DNA of 64,000 nt from CATQHP01 sp965205595 (GTDB lineage Bacteria; Acidobacteriota; Terriglobia; Bryobacterales; UBA6623). A model generated the notes under the pieces. That model was given only the letters and a program-made list of their open reading frames with translations. It searched no databases and was not told where the DNA came from. Below, piece by piece: positions 1 through 7,859 of this stretch (positions are counted from its first letter, which is position 1; every line of letters starts with the position of its first letter). The stretch spans positions 62,001 to 126,000 of the forward strand of contig CBDBHI010000020.1 of NCBI GenBank assembly GCA_965205595.1. The letters are read 5' to 3'. The translations under genes were made by a program, and so were the position numbers.

Positions 1-761
1 CAGCGTATGGCGGCGCGGGGTTTTGCATCGGCTACACTGCCGGCACCTTCCTCTATTGGGCAGTCGCGCATCGGGCGGTGCGAGATCTACGACAGCGTCA
101 AACGGCCCAGCCTACAGCGCTTCGCGCCATCGATTTGATCCGTGGCCCTGCCCCTATTCTCGGGCAGGCCCTCGCTATGGAACTAAACACGGTGGTGACG
201 CGAGCCTACGCTTCGACGTTTGGCACGGGAATGACCGCAGCCTTCGATTTTGGATTCAAGCTCTTCCGGGTGCCGATGGCACTACTCGTCGTTCCTATCT
301 CGCAGTCGTTGTTGCCTGAGATTTCTTCGTTACATTCGAAGCCGGGCCAGAAGCAGACTGTCTTCCAGACGATTCGCCGCGCTGCTCTGCTCACCGCGGC
401 CGGAACGGCACTGGTATCGGTGGCATTGATCGCTCTGCGAGAACCGTTAGTCTCGTTGCTCTTCGAGCGAGGAAAGTTTGGGCAGGCCTCGACATCCGCT
501 GTTGCTCTAATCTTGCTCAGCTACGCGCCGTCGATGATGGGACGTGGCGTTCTCGATGTCCTGTCGCGAACGATGTTTGGGCTGTCGCGGTTTAGGGTGC
601 CCGTAGCGGCGTCGCTGAGCGCATTGGCTCTGAACGCGCTGGTGTGTCACCTCGCGGGCACGGCCGGACCCGGTTGGATTGGTGTCGGCGCCATCATCGG
701 GTTCACGTTTGGCGCCGCCTGGTTGATGCTCGATATCCGCAGTGCCGAACGATCGGCCTGA
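1..761 (+). CDS. murJ: Lipid II flippase MurJ, C-terminal part
   Basis: The reading frame is open from base 3, so the N-terminus lies outside the window; about 253 residues are visible. The protein is strongly hydrophobic, with several membrane segments and the MviN/MurJ-type stretch FRVPMALLVVPISQSLLPEIS followed by a FERGKF motif. MurJ flips the lipid-linked peptidoglycan precursor (lipid II) across the inner membrane. The stop is followed 41 bases later by the next gene on the same strand. Family assignment rests on these motifs and the hydrophobic pattern; other MATE-like polysaccharide exporters are less likely because of the FERG motif. Confidence 0.85.
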   Translation, partial: AYGGAGFCIGYTAGTFLYWAVAHRAVRDLRQRQTAQPTALRAIDLIRGPAPILGQALAMELNTVVTRAYASTFGTGMTAAFDFGFKLFRVPMALLVVPISQSLLPEISSLHSKPGQKQTVFQTIRRAALLTAAGTALVSVALIALREPLVSLLFERGKFGQASTSAVALILLSYAPSMMGRGVLDVLSRTMFGLSRFRVPVAASLSALALNALVCHLAGTAGPGWIGVGAIIGFTFGAAWLMLDIRSAERSA

Positions 762-802
762 CGCATACTCTGCCACCGAATCAACATTGGTATTATTCGA
801 AT

Positions 803-1216
803 ATGAGTCTCAAGAAAATGTTGATAGTCCCTTCAATCGCCTTGTTGGCGCTGGTTTTCATGATGCCGTCTACCGCCCTCGGCGCTGAAGGCGGCCTGAT
901 GCACTGCTTCGCATTTACCCCAATCGCGGATGCGAGCGAGGCCGACTGGAAGGCGTTTTACAAAGCAACCAAAGAGCTACCCGCAAAAATCGAAGGTCTA
1001 GACAGCGCGTGGGCCGGCAAACTGCGGCGGCCAATGCGGCAATACGAGAGCGATGGCGGTGAGGCTACCCTCCGCGAATACGGCGTCTGCATGGAAATGA
1101 AGGACGAAGCCGCGCTCGCCTCATACGCTGAGCACGCCGCCCACACCGAGTGGGTGAAGGTCTACGCTAAGGTTCGCGTTGCCGGAACGCTGACGTACGA
1201 CATCATCGTCGAATAG
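803..1216 (+). CDS. Secreted Dabb (stress-responsive A/B barrel) domain protein
   Basis: A 137-residue protein. I chose the ATG at 803 because it gives a signal peptide (MSLKKMLIVPSIALLALVF, cleavage near TALGA-EG); the open frame extends upstream into murJ without a sensible start. The mature part has the ferredoxin-like Dabb pattern: HCFAFTP, then an acidic helix (SEADWKAFYKATKELPAKIEGL), then YASYAEHAAHTEW-type and VKVYAKVRVAGTLTYD strands. Dabb proteins form dimeric barrels of varied or unknown function. Export to the periplasm is inferred from the signal peptide. No enzymatic role can be assigned. Confidence 0.75.
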   Translation: MSLKKMLIVPSIALLALVFMMPSTALGAEGGLMHCFAFTPIADASEADWKAFYKATKELPAKIEGLDSAWAGKLRRPMRQYESDGGEATLREYGVCMEMKDEAALASYAEHAAHTEWVKVYAKVRVAGTLTYDIIVE

Positions 1217-1227
1217 CTCGCTGATCG

Positions 1228-2067
1228 GTGATCCTCTCGCCCAGCGAGCCTCCTCAGATTGTTGAAACCACCGCCGGTCTGTGCTTTTCGCTGAGCCTGC
1301 CCGCTGCGCGTCATGGAGTCGCTCACTGGGCTTGGCTCGCCGATCCGCATATTTCCGTGGATCCGAGTGCGAAGGTTCGTGACCAGCATCCACGTGTAGA
1401 ATTAGCCCGCATCGTTGCTGAGGTTTGTGGTTCAAAACCTGACGCGACTCTGGTCAACGGTGATATCGCTTGGTATGAGGGCGACCGCGGAGACTACGAA
1501 CAATTCGCTGTTTCGATAGCGCCAATTCGAAACGCGATGCCCCTCGTGCTTGGGGTGGGCAACCATGACGCCCGCGATCAGCTTCTCGAAATTGCTGACG
1601 TTCGCCTCGCATCCGCTCCGGCCCGCATCAATGCCGTGTTCGACCAAGCGCCGTTTCGGTTTATCGTGCTCGACTCGCAGAGGCACCCTGAAGAAGTAGG
1701 CGGTGAGATCGGCCGCGAACAATTAGATTGGCTTGGCGCCGTGCTCTCAGAGCGGGACGCGACTACGCTCGTGTTCCTACATCATCCAGGACAGTCTTCG
1801 AGTGAAGGTTGCTTCGATTTCGATGACCTTTTAGAACTCGCGGCCGCGCACAAGAGTGTAAAGGCAATCGTCAGCGGGCATGATCACGAGTTCGGATTGT
1901 CGCGCGCCGGCGACATTCATCTGATCGCCCTACCCGCGGCGGGGTTTACTTTTCGATCGGAGGTCCCAACGGGATGGGTCGAGGCGACGCTAACATTGGA
2001 GGGAGCCGACCTGCGGCTGCGTGATGCTATCGGAGGCCGCGCTGAGCATCGCGTAGTGTGGCGCTGA
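1228..2067 (+). CDS. Calcineurin-like metallophosphoesterase
   Basis: A 279-residue protein with the metallophosphoesterase metal-binding motifs in order: ADPHIS (D-x-H) near residue 37, NGDIAWYEGD near 78, GNHDARD near 109, FLHHPG near 185 and SGHDHEF (GHxH) near 214. These residues bind a dinuclear metal centre that hydrolyses phosphoesters. There is no signal peptide or membrane segment, so it is probably cytoplasmic. It starts with GTG 11 bases after the Dabb gene, which suggests co-transcription. The substrate (3',5'-cAMP, phosphodiesters or a Ser/Thr phosphoprotein) cannot be read from the sequence. Confidence 0.85.
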   Translation: MILSPSEPPQIVETTAGLCFSLSLPAARHGVAHWAWLADPHISVDPSAKVRDQHPRVELARIVAEVCGSKPDATLVNGDIAWYEGDRGDYEQFAVSIAPIRNAMPLVLGVGNHDARDQLLEIADVRLASAPARINAVFDQAPFRFIVLDSQRHPEEVGGEIGREQLDWLGAVLSERDATTLVFLHHPGQSSSEGCFDFDDLLELAAAHKSVKAIVSGHDHEFGLSRAGDIHLIALPAAGFTFRSEVPTGWVEATLTLEGADLRLRDAIGGRAEHRVVWR

Positions 2068-2138
2068 TGACCTCGATCGCGAAGCGCAACTTGATTCCAG
2101 TGGCCGTTTCTTCGTAGTATGTCCAACGGAGCTAAATC

Positions 2139-3287
2139 ATGACGAGATTCGTTCACTTTGCACTTGCCGCCATCCTTTTGAGCATTCCCGCCGCTGCCCA
2201 GAATGCACCCGATATCAGGGGTGTCGAGATTGATAGCCAGTCGCCGGAAGGCCAAGTACTCACTGCCGCCGGCGTCGCCGACGACGCTGAAGAAAGAATC
2301 CCGATCCTTGAGGGCTTTTTGAACGACTTTCCGGAAAGCGAATTTTTGGGCTACGCGCTGCTTCAATTGCAGGGCCAGTACATCGTGCAACAGGATTGGG
2401 CCAATGCCGCGGCTATGGGCAAGCGTTTGTTGGAGCTTGTGCCAGAGGATGTCGAGGTCCGCCACAACATCAATCAGTCACTTGTCCAGTCACAACAGTG
2501 GGACGAGCTGATGCCGATGCTGATCGAAACGCGCCCGTTCGCCGAGCGAGAAGCAGCCGCACCCGCGCCAGAAGATGCGGGTGAGGATGAGGTGGCCGCG
2601 CATCAAAACACCGTGGCCTATGCAAACGGGGTGGTTCAGTACGTCGAATGGGCGATGAACGTCGGCATGGGCCAGCAGACCGATCCGACGAAGAAGATCC
2701 AATGGATGGACGCGATGCGCGAGCACTATCCTGACAGCGACAACTCCAAGGGGTTAGAAGATCACTACGTGATCGCATATCAGCAAATGGGCGACATGCC
2801 GGGCATGGTCTCGGCAATGGAGAAAGCGCTCGAAGCGAATCCTGGAAACGAGCAATACATCCAAACGCTCGCTGAATATGCGCTCAACGCGAAGGACTAC
2901 GACGGCGCCATCGCGCGCGCTGAAGAACTTATCAAGCTAATGGACGAAAAGCCCGCGCCGGAAGGAACCTCGGCCGAGGATTGGGATGCAACGAAAGCCA
3001 AGTACACGACAATGGGCAACTTCATCATCGGTAATGGCCATTTCCAAAAGGGCGCTTGGCGCAGTTCACGGACTCACCTTCTAAAGACGGTCGATTCGAT
3101 CAAAGCCGAGGGCGGTGAGCGATACGGGCTGCTTTCGTACATGCTGGGCTTTTGCTATGTAAAACTCGATATCGCCGGGGACAACATTTCCAAAGCTAGC
3201 TTTTGGATGACCGAGTCGGCAAATACGCCCAACCCGGCCCAGGAGCAAGCGAAGCAGACGCTGATGGCGATTAAGAAAGCGCAGTAG
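2139..3287 (+). CDS. Secreted TPR-repeat protein
   Basis: A 382-residue protein beginning with a signal peptide (MTRFVHFALAAILLSIPAAAQ). The remainder is helical, with tetratricopeptide-like units: WANAAAMGKRLLELVPEDVEV near residue 88, MVSAMEKALEANPGNEQYIQTLAEYALNAKDYDGAI near 225-262 and a final repeat near 335. The FPESEFLGYALLQLQGQY segment resembles the repeats of outer-membrane-associated scaffolds. It probably works in the periplasm as a binding scaffold. Its partner is unknown, and there is no catalytic motif. Confidence 0.75.
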   Translation: MTRFVHFALAAILLSIPAAAQNAPDIRGVEIDSQSPEGQVLTAAGVADDAEERIPILEGFLNDFPESEFLGYALLQLQGQYIVQQDWANAAAMGKRLLELVPEDVEVRHNINQSLVQSQQWDELMPMLIETRPFAEREAAAPAPEDAGEDEVAAHQNTVAYANGVVQYVEWAMNVGMGQQTDPTKKIQWMDAMREHYPDSDNSKGLEDHYVIAYQQMGDMPGMVSAMEKALEANPGNEQYIQTLAEYALNAKDYDGAIARAEELIKLMDEKPAPEGTSAEDWDATKAKYTTMGNFIIGNGHFQKGAWRSSRTHLLKTVDSIKAEGGERYGLLSYMLGFCYVKLDIAGDNISKASFWMTESANTPNPAQEQAKQTLMAIKKAQ

Positions 3288-3300
3288 GGGTAAGGCCGGC

Positions 3301-4326
3301 TCAAACGCTCGGCGATCGGCGGGTGTTCGGGATGGCACTCTCGACCCGCTGAAAGACCTTCGTCAACCGTGCCGGTCGCTCGGTAATCAGCTCTAATGCG
3401 CACCGTCGCACTGTTGCGCGTGTCTTCTCGTCGCTGATGTACTCGGCCGGCGACTTACCGTCGACTCGGGCAAGCAGCAAAAACGACAGATGGCGAACTG
3501 TGTTTCGCTCAAACGACGACAACGCGTCGGTCGGCAACATACCTAGTGTCCAGGTAAATGCAACTCGTGCGAGTTCCAGGTAGTGGCTCGACAGTTCTGG
3601 GCGATGAAAAGCTTTCAAGATGAAATGATTTGTCAGGAACGCGGCGTCGTAGCTCGGGTCGCCGAAATGCGCACACTCGAAATCGATGGCGGTCAGGCCG
3701 GCGGGAGACACCAGTAGATTCTTGGGACTCCAGTCACCGTGCACTATTGCGTCGTGCCGCCCGCGTTGCGCTTCGATCCAATTGTCGACGATTTGTCGAA
3801 TCGCCGGGTGCCGCTCGCCGACGGTGCGGTAATACGCGTCGGTCCGCAATTGCTCAAACGCAGTCTGGTCTCCGAAGTGCTTTTCAAAATCGTGACGGCG
3901 CCAGGTCTCACGGATCATCAGTCCCAGGGTGATGCCTGCCTGCCGTGCCGTCTCGCGCTCGCAGACGCCGGCGAGCAAGTGCGTTTTCCAATCAACGGCT
4001 TCTACCGCAGCCGCTTCCATCGCATAGAGGAAATCTTCTTCGACGGAAAACAATATCCTCGGGAGTCGTCCGCTAGGGAGAATCGGGGTGAGCGCCTGGA
4101 TTGCGTCCCGCTCGCGAAAGATCCGCGAACGATCAGCCAGCCACTCGTCCTTCACACGCAGTTGCGGCAACGATTGCTTGAGAATGATACGCTCGCGAGC
4201 ACTCTCAACCAAAACGACGGTATTTGAAACACCGCCTCCGAGAAGTCGAGCTACCGCGGCGCCTTCGACGCCGCGATGCTGCGAGAGATAGCCGACAGCA
4301 TTGGCCGAGGTGAGTTCGAATGCCAC
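3301..4326 (-). CDS. Aminoglycoside phosphotransferase (APH)-family kinase
   Basis: A 341-residue protein with the APH/choline-kinase fold signature: a nucleotide-binding LGGGVSNTVVLVE loop near residue 28, an IILKQSLP lysine strand near 47, the catalytic loop HGDWSPKNLLV near 197 and the metal-binding IDFECA near 213. The architecture recalls methylthioribose-kinase-like members. It is the last gene of a leftward operon, 7 bases after mlaD, which suggests an envelope- or lipid-linked small-molecule substrate rather than drug resistance. That is inference; no substrate motif is recognisable. Confidence 0.75.
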   Translation of the reverse strand: MAFELTSANAVGYLSQHRGVEGAAVARLLGGGVSNTVVLVESARERIILKQSLPQLRVKDEWLADRSRIFRERDAIQALTPILPSGRLPRILFSVEEDFLYAMEAAAVEAVDWKTHLLAGVCERETARQAGITLGLMIRETWRRHDFEKHFGDQTAFEQLRTDAYYRTVGERHPAIRQIVDNWIEAQRGRHDAIVHGDWSPKNLLVSPAGLTAIDFECAHFGDPSYDAAFLTNHFILKAFHRPELSSHYLELARVAFTWTLGMLPTDALSSFERNTVRHLSFLLLARVDGKSPAEYISDEKTRATVRRCALELITERPARLTKVFQRVESAIPNTRRSPSV

Positions 4327-4333
4327 CGACGAA

Positions 4334-5314
4334 TCAGCGGCTCCCGGCCGGCACGGGCGGCTGGCGATCGGGCTTTGGTTTGATCCGGATCAGGCTCCAC
4401 GGGCGCTGCTTTAAATCATCGGTCAGCGCCTCGATGTTCTCCGCCGCGTTGCGGAAATTCTCGACAGTCTCATTGATGTTTTGCTCGTTGACCACCACTA
4501 GGCCCCGCACTTCTTCCAGCGTCTCGCGGGCCTCTCGCAGGGTCTTCTCGAGCTCATCGAGATTTTTCTTAATCGGCTCGCGAGTCTCCTCAACTGTTTT
4601 GTTGACGTTGACGATCGTCGTGTCAGCATTTCCGGCGACCTTGCGGAGATCCGCCAATAGCGTCTCGACGTTCTCAAGCGTCGTACTGACCTGAGTTGTT
4701 ATTCGGTCAATCTTGGGAGCCTGCTCGTCGAATAGCTTGTTGCCGTTGGCCAGCAGCTTGCTGATGTTTTCTTGATTGTCTGTGCCCGTTAGCTCGTTCA
4801 AGTTGCCAAGCAGCTCCTGGGCATCGGTAACCACCAAATCCAACTTCACTTGGAGGTCGCCCATCAGCTCAAGGGCCTTGTCGGTGACCTCACCGACCTT
4901 GTTCGTGAGGTCGGTAAACGTTAGAGCTTCAACCGATTCGACCGTGCCGCCCGGCTCAATTCGAGGCGCATCGTTTGATCCAGGCATGATCTCTAGATAG
5001 TTCTGCCCCAAAGCGTTCAAGCTGGCAATCGTTGCCTTCGACTGCTCGTTAACTGGTACATCAGAGCGCAGGTCGAAGATAATTTCGGTTTTAGTCGGAT
5101 CTTCCGACCACGGGCGGATCGAACGAATAACGCCCGCCTTGCGACCGCCGAAGCGAACGAGTCCGCCGTCATCGAGACCGCCGACATAGTTGAAATATGA
5201 CTTGTAGGCGACTTTCTCGCCGGTCAATTGGACGTTTGCGACAGAGAGGAATGTGACCACGAAGATCGACAGCGCGATGATCACGAAAAGTCCGACTTTG
5301 GCTTCGTTGCTCAT
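4334..5314 (-). CDS. mlaD: MlaD-type MCE domain protein of a phospholipid ABC transporter
   Basis: A 326-residue protein with one N-terminal membrane anchor (VGLFVIIALSIFVVTFL), then an MCE domain (VAYKSYFNYVGGLDDGGLVRFGG through LNALGQNYLEI, residues about 35-120), then a long coiled-coil tail of about 180 residues rich in Glu, Asn and Leu. The tail is longer than in E. coli MlaD and more like Mce/PqiB-type needles, suggesting a periplasm-spanning shuttle. Its start overlaps the mlaF stop by 4 bases, so the two are translationally coupled. It is the periplasmic substrate-binding part of the MlaFED-type complex. Confidence 0.9.
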   Translation of the reverse strand: MSNEAKVGLFVIIALSIFVVTFLSVANVQLTGEKVAYKSYFNYVGGLDDGGLVRFGGRKAGVIRSIRPWSEDPTKTEIIFDLRSDVPVNEQSKATIASLNALGQNYLEIMPGSNDAPRIEPGGTVESVEALTFTDLTNKVGEVTDKALELMGDLQVKLDLVVTDAQELLGNLNELTGTDNQENISKLLANGNKLFDEQAPKIDRITTQVSTTLENVETLLADLRKVAGNADTTIVNVNKTVEETREPIKKNLDELEKTLREARETLEEVRGLVVVNEQNINETVENFRNAAENIEALTDDLKQRPWSLIRIKPKPDRQPPVPAGSR

Positions 5315-6162
5315 GAATCAAATCCCGTTACGTAACTCTCGGCTCCCTCATCGAAGTCATCGGCGACGCGGTCGACAAACTGCCTGATGCGAGGGTGCTT
5401 ATGGCCGCGAATTTCATCTACCGTCCCTACAGCCAATATCTCACCTTGATAGAGCATACACATGCGGTCGGCGATGAGATAGGCGCTTTGCATTTCATGA
5501 GTGACGATTACGATCGTCATCTTGAAGGCTTTTTTCAGAAGCAGGATGAGTTCATCGATGCCGGCCGCGATGATCGGATCGAGTCCAGCCGAGGGCTCAT
5601 CAAATAGAAGAATTTCCGGGTCCATCGCCAATGCGCGAGCGACCGATGCCCTCTTCTTCATCCCGCCTGAGAGCTGATTAGGAAAAAGGTCTTCAACACC
5701 GCTGAGACCAACCTGCTGCAACTTCATTTTCGTCATCAGCTTGATCGTCGGCTCCGCAAGTTTAGTGTGCTCTCGCAACGGCAATGCAACGTTGTCACCC
5801 ACCGTCATGGAATTGAACATGGCCGCGCTCTGGAAAGAGACCCCCAGCACGCGCTGCACCTTCATCAGTTCCTTGCGAGAAGCAGAACAAATGTCGACTC
5901 CCTTGATGAATATCGATCCTGAAGTAGGCTTTGCCAAGCCCTCGATATGCCGTAGCAAGGTGCTCTTTCCCGAGCCCGAAGCACCCAAGATGACCATCGT
6001 TTCGCCGGGAAAGATATCCAGATTGGTGCCCTTTAAGATCTTTCGATCTCCGTAGCTGACGATCAGATCCCGAACCGAAATGATCGCCTCGTTGCCCCTC
6101 TGGTGCGGCAACACACCCGAATCCGTGGCGCGGTCGGGGCGAATGTCAGGAGTTGAACTCAT
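5311..6162 (-). CDS. mlaF: MlaF-type ABC transporter ATPase
   Basis: A 283-residue ABC ATPase with Walker A GASGSGKST near residue 60, a Q-loop at SFQSAAMFNSMT, the signature LSGGMKKR near 165, Walker B ILLFDEPSAGLDP near 186 and an H-loop VTHEM near 222. The SGGMKKR form is typical of MlaF/Ttg2A lipid transporters. It energises phospholipid movement together with MlaE and MlaD at the inner membrane. The gene overlaps mlaE and mlaD by 4 bases each. An N-terminal extension of about 25 residues is unremarkable. Confidence 0.92.
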   Translation of the reverse strand: MSSTPDIRPDRATDSGVLPHQRGNEAIISVRDLIVSYGDRKILKGTNLDIFPGETMVILGASGSGKSTLLRHIEGLAKPTSGSIFIKGVDICSASRKELMKVQRVLGVSFQSAAMFNSMTVGDNVALPLREHTKLAEPTIKLMTKMKLQQVGLSGVEDLFPNQLSGGMKKRASVARALAMDPEILLFDEPSAGLDPIIAAGIDELILLLKKAFKMTIVIVTHEMQSAYLIADRMCMLYQGEILAVGTVDEIRGHKHPRIRQFVDRVADDFDEGAESYVTGFDS

Positions 6163-6956
6163 TGCCAGAAAAAGTAGAAAAATGCGGTAAACACTAGGTC
6201 CGCTAGGACCACGAGAAATATCGATTTCACGACGGCATTTGTCGTCGAACGGCCGACGCCCTCGGGCCCCCCCGTGACGGTGAAGCCTTCAAAACATCCA
6301 ACGTGGACGATGATGGTTCCGAAGCCAACCGCCTTAACCATGCTGCTGACGATGTCTCGCATCAGCAAAATCTCGGCGGTTCTTTGCAGGTAGACGGCCA
6401 TTGTCATGTCCAGCGAGTAGTACGTGAATACTCCTCCGGCTAAGATGCCGGACGCGACCGCTACGATCGTCAAGCAGGGCATCATCGCCATCATCGCGAC
6501 GTACTTCGGAACAAGTACGAATTCGATTGGATCGAGCGCCATCGTCCGCAAGGCGTCGATTTCCTCAGTTACGACCATCGTGCCGATCTCGGCCGAAATC
6601 GACGAACCCGACCGCCCGATTACGACGATCGCAGCCATCAAGGGACCTAACTCTCGGGTCATGCTGGTGCCGACAAGGTTTATGACGACCTCAAGGGCAC
6701 CAAACTTGCGCAGCTCCGCGCCTCCCTGTAAGGCCATAATCAGACCCGTCGCGCCCGAGATTAGGCACACTACGGGTAACGCCTGGACCCCGATCACAGC
6801 CATCTGTTGGAGGGTCGCTTTCCAGCGAAGCTTACTGCCGGTAAACGGATTAATTCGCCATGAGGAGACGAGCCCCCGCCAAAACTGAATCGTCAGCCCG
6901 CCGACGTACTCGACTTTTTCGACGGTGGACCGCCCGACCGATTCAAGGAATTTCAT
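6159..6956 (-). CDS. mlaE: MlaE-type ABC transporter permease
   Basis: A 265-residue integral membrane protein of the MlaE/YrbE family. It has the conserved GATGLIMALQGGAELRKFGA amphipathic/loop region near 60, the SMTRELGPLMAAIVVIGRSGSSISAEIGTM core near 100-130 and the EEIDALRTMALDPIEFVLVPK coupling region near 135. A TTG at 6977, directly abutting the STAS gene stop, is an alternative start; the ATG at 6956 gives the usual N-terminus (MKFLESVGR). It forms the inner-membrane channel of the Mla lipid transporter. Confidence 0.9.
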   Translation of the reverse strand: MKFLESVGRSTVEKVEYVGGLTIQFWRGLVSSWRINPFTGSKLRWKATLQQMAVIGVQALPVVCLISGATGLIMALQGGAELRKFGALEVVINLVGTSMTRELGPLMAAIVVIGRSGSSISAEIGTMVVTEEIDALRTMALDPIEFVLVPKYVAMMAMMPCLTIVAVASGILAGGVFTYYSLDMTMAVYLQRTAEILLMRDIVSSMVKAVGFGTIIVHVGCFEGFTVTGGPEGVGRSTTNAVVKSIFLVVLADLVFTAFFYFFWQ

Positions 6957-6977
6957 GCGCAGCCCATTCGACGACAA

Positions 6978-7310
6978 CTACGCCTTGAGCGCGTCTTCCT
7001 CCGTGGCATGAACCTCGAACACATTCAACAGTAACGTGAGTTCAAGGACCCGCCGGGGCCCTTCCTTTAGACCCACGAGAATAAATCGCGCGCTACGCTT
7101 CTTTGCCTCTTGCAACCCTTCAACCAAGCTCGCGACCCCGGAACTATCAATGTAATCAACGTTCGACAGATTGACGATCACGCTCTTCTGGTCGCGCTTC
7201 CTGAGTAGATCGAGTACGGTGTCTCGAAGGCTCGGCGAGGAGTAGAGATCGATATCGCCGGATACTTCGACGATCGAACGATCGGCATCCCGCTTGACGT
7301 TAATGTCCAT
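6978..7310 (-). CDS. STAS-domain protein (anti-anti-sigma / MlaB-like)
   Basis: A 110-residue single STAS domain. It keeps the phosphorylatable serine motif NVDYIDSSGVASL near residue 58, characteristic of RsbV/SpoIIAA antagonists. In E. coli the equivalent gene next to mlaE is mlaB, a STAS protein that binds MlaF. Here it sits between an RsbW-like kinase gene (28 bases upstream) and mlaE (stop abuts the alternative mlaE start). It may therefore act as MlaB, as a classical partner-switch antagonist, or as both; the sequence does not decide. No sigma factor gene is adjacent. Confidence 0.85.
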   Translation of the reverse strand: MDINVKRDADRSIVEVSGDIDLYSSPSLRDTVLDLLRKRDQKSVIVNLSNVDYIDSSGVASLVEGLQEAKKRSARFILVGLKEGPRRVLELTLLLNVFEVHATEEDALKA

Positions 7311-7338
7311 GAATTTCTCTAATTCCTTCCCAGGCGGA

Positions 7339-7752
7339 TCATACCGGTATATCGAGCTTCTTACTCAATCGAACACAGTTGCTGTCGCCGTCTCGGCGAT
7401 ACTCGATTTGGTCCATGATTGCCCGAATCAAATACAGGCCCCGGCCCCCAGAGCGCAGCTCATCCGGCGGCGGCACTTCATGGTCGAGTGGATTGAAGGC
7501 GCTGCCTTTGTCTCGAATTTCGAACTCCAACTCGTTGTCACGAGTACTGCAGCTTAGGCTGACGAACTGAGTGCAATCGCCGCCATAGGCGTGTTTCATA
7601 ACGTTGCTGAGAGCCTCGTCCACTGCTACGACGATCGATTGGGTTTGGGTATCAGCGATATCTAGAGCAGCGCAATAATCTTGGACGACCGAGCGCGCAA
7701 GCCGCAGCCAGCGAGGATGGCTGGCAATCGTTAACTCCACTTCGCCGGGCAT
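7339..7752 (-). CDS. RsbW/SpoIIAB-like anti-sigma serine kinase
   Basis: A 137-residue GHKL ATPase with the N-box DEALSNVMKHAY near residue 45, G1 motif IRDKGSAFNP near 78-87 and G2 GGRGLYLIRAIMD near 102-113. This is the compact ATPase module that phosphorylates STAS antagonists in partner-switching systems. It is the first gene of the operon that continues into the STAS protein and mlaEFD, divergent from rsmB. Its likely substrate is the serine of the adjacent STAS protein. Whether it also holds a sigma factor cannot be told, since none is encoded nearby. Confidence 0.85.
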   Translation of the reverse strand: MPGEVELTIASHPRWLRLARSVVQDYCAALDIADTQTQSIVVAVDEALSNVMKHAYGGDCTQFVSLSCSTRDNELEFEIRDKGSAFNPLDHEVPPPDELRSGGRGLYLIRAIMDQIEYRRDGDSNCVRLSKKLDIPV

Positions 7753-7859
7753 TCTCAGTCCAGCAAATACCGGCCCGCGTCACAACTAGAGGGCGGTCCG
7801 ATAGGCTGTTTCAGGGCCGATTGTATCACGAGCCTTCAGCCATCCAGCGCTTTGATATC

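Noticed and set aside
3301..4326. An antibiotic-resistance aminoglycoside kinase
   Set aside because: The APH fold is shared by many small-molecule kinases; its operon with mlaEFD points to an envelope-related role, and no resistance-specific feature is visible.
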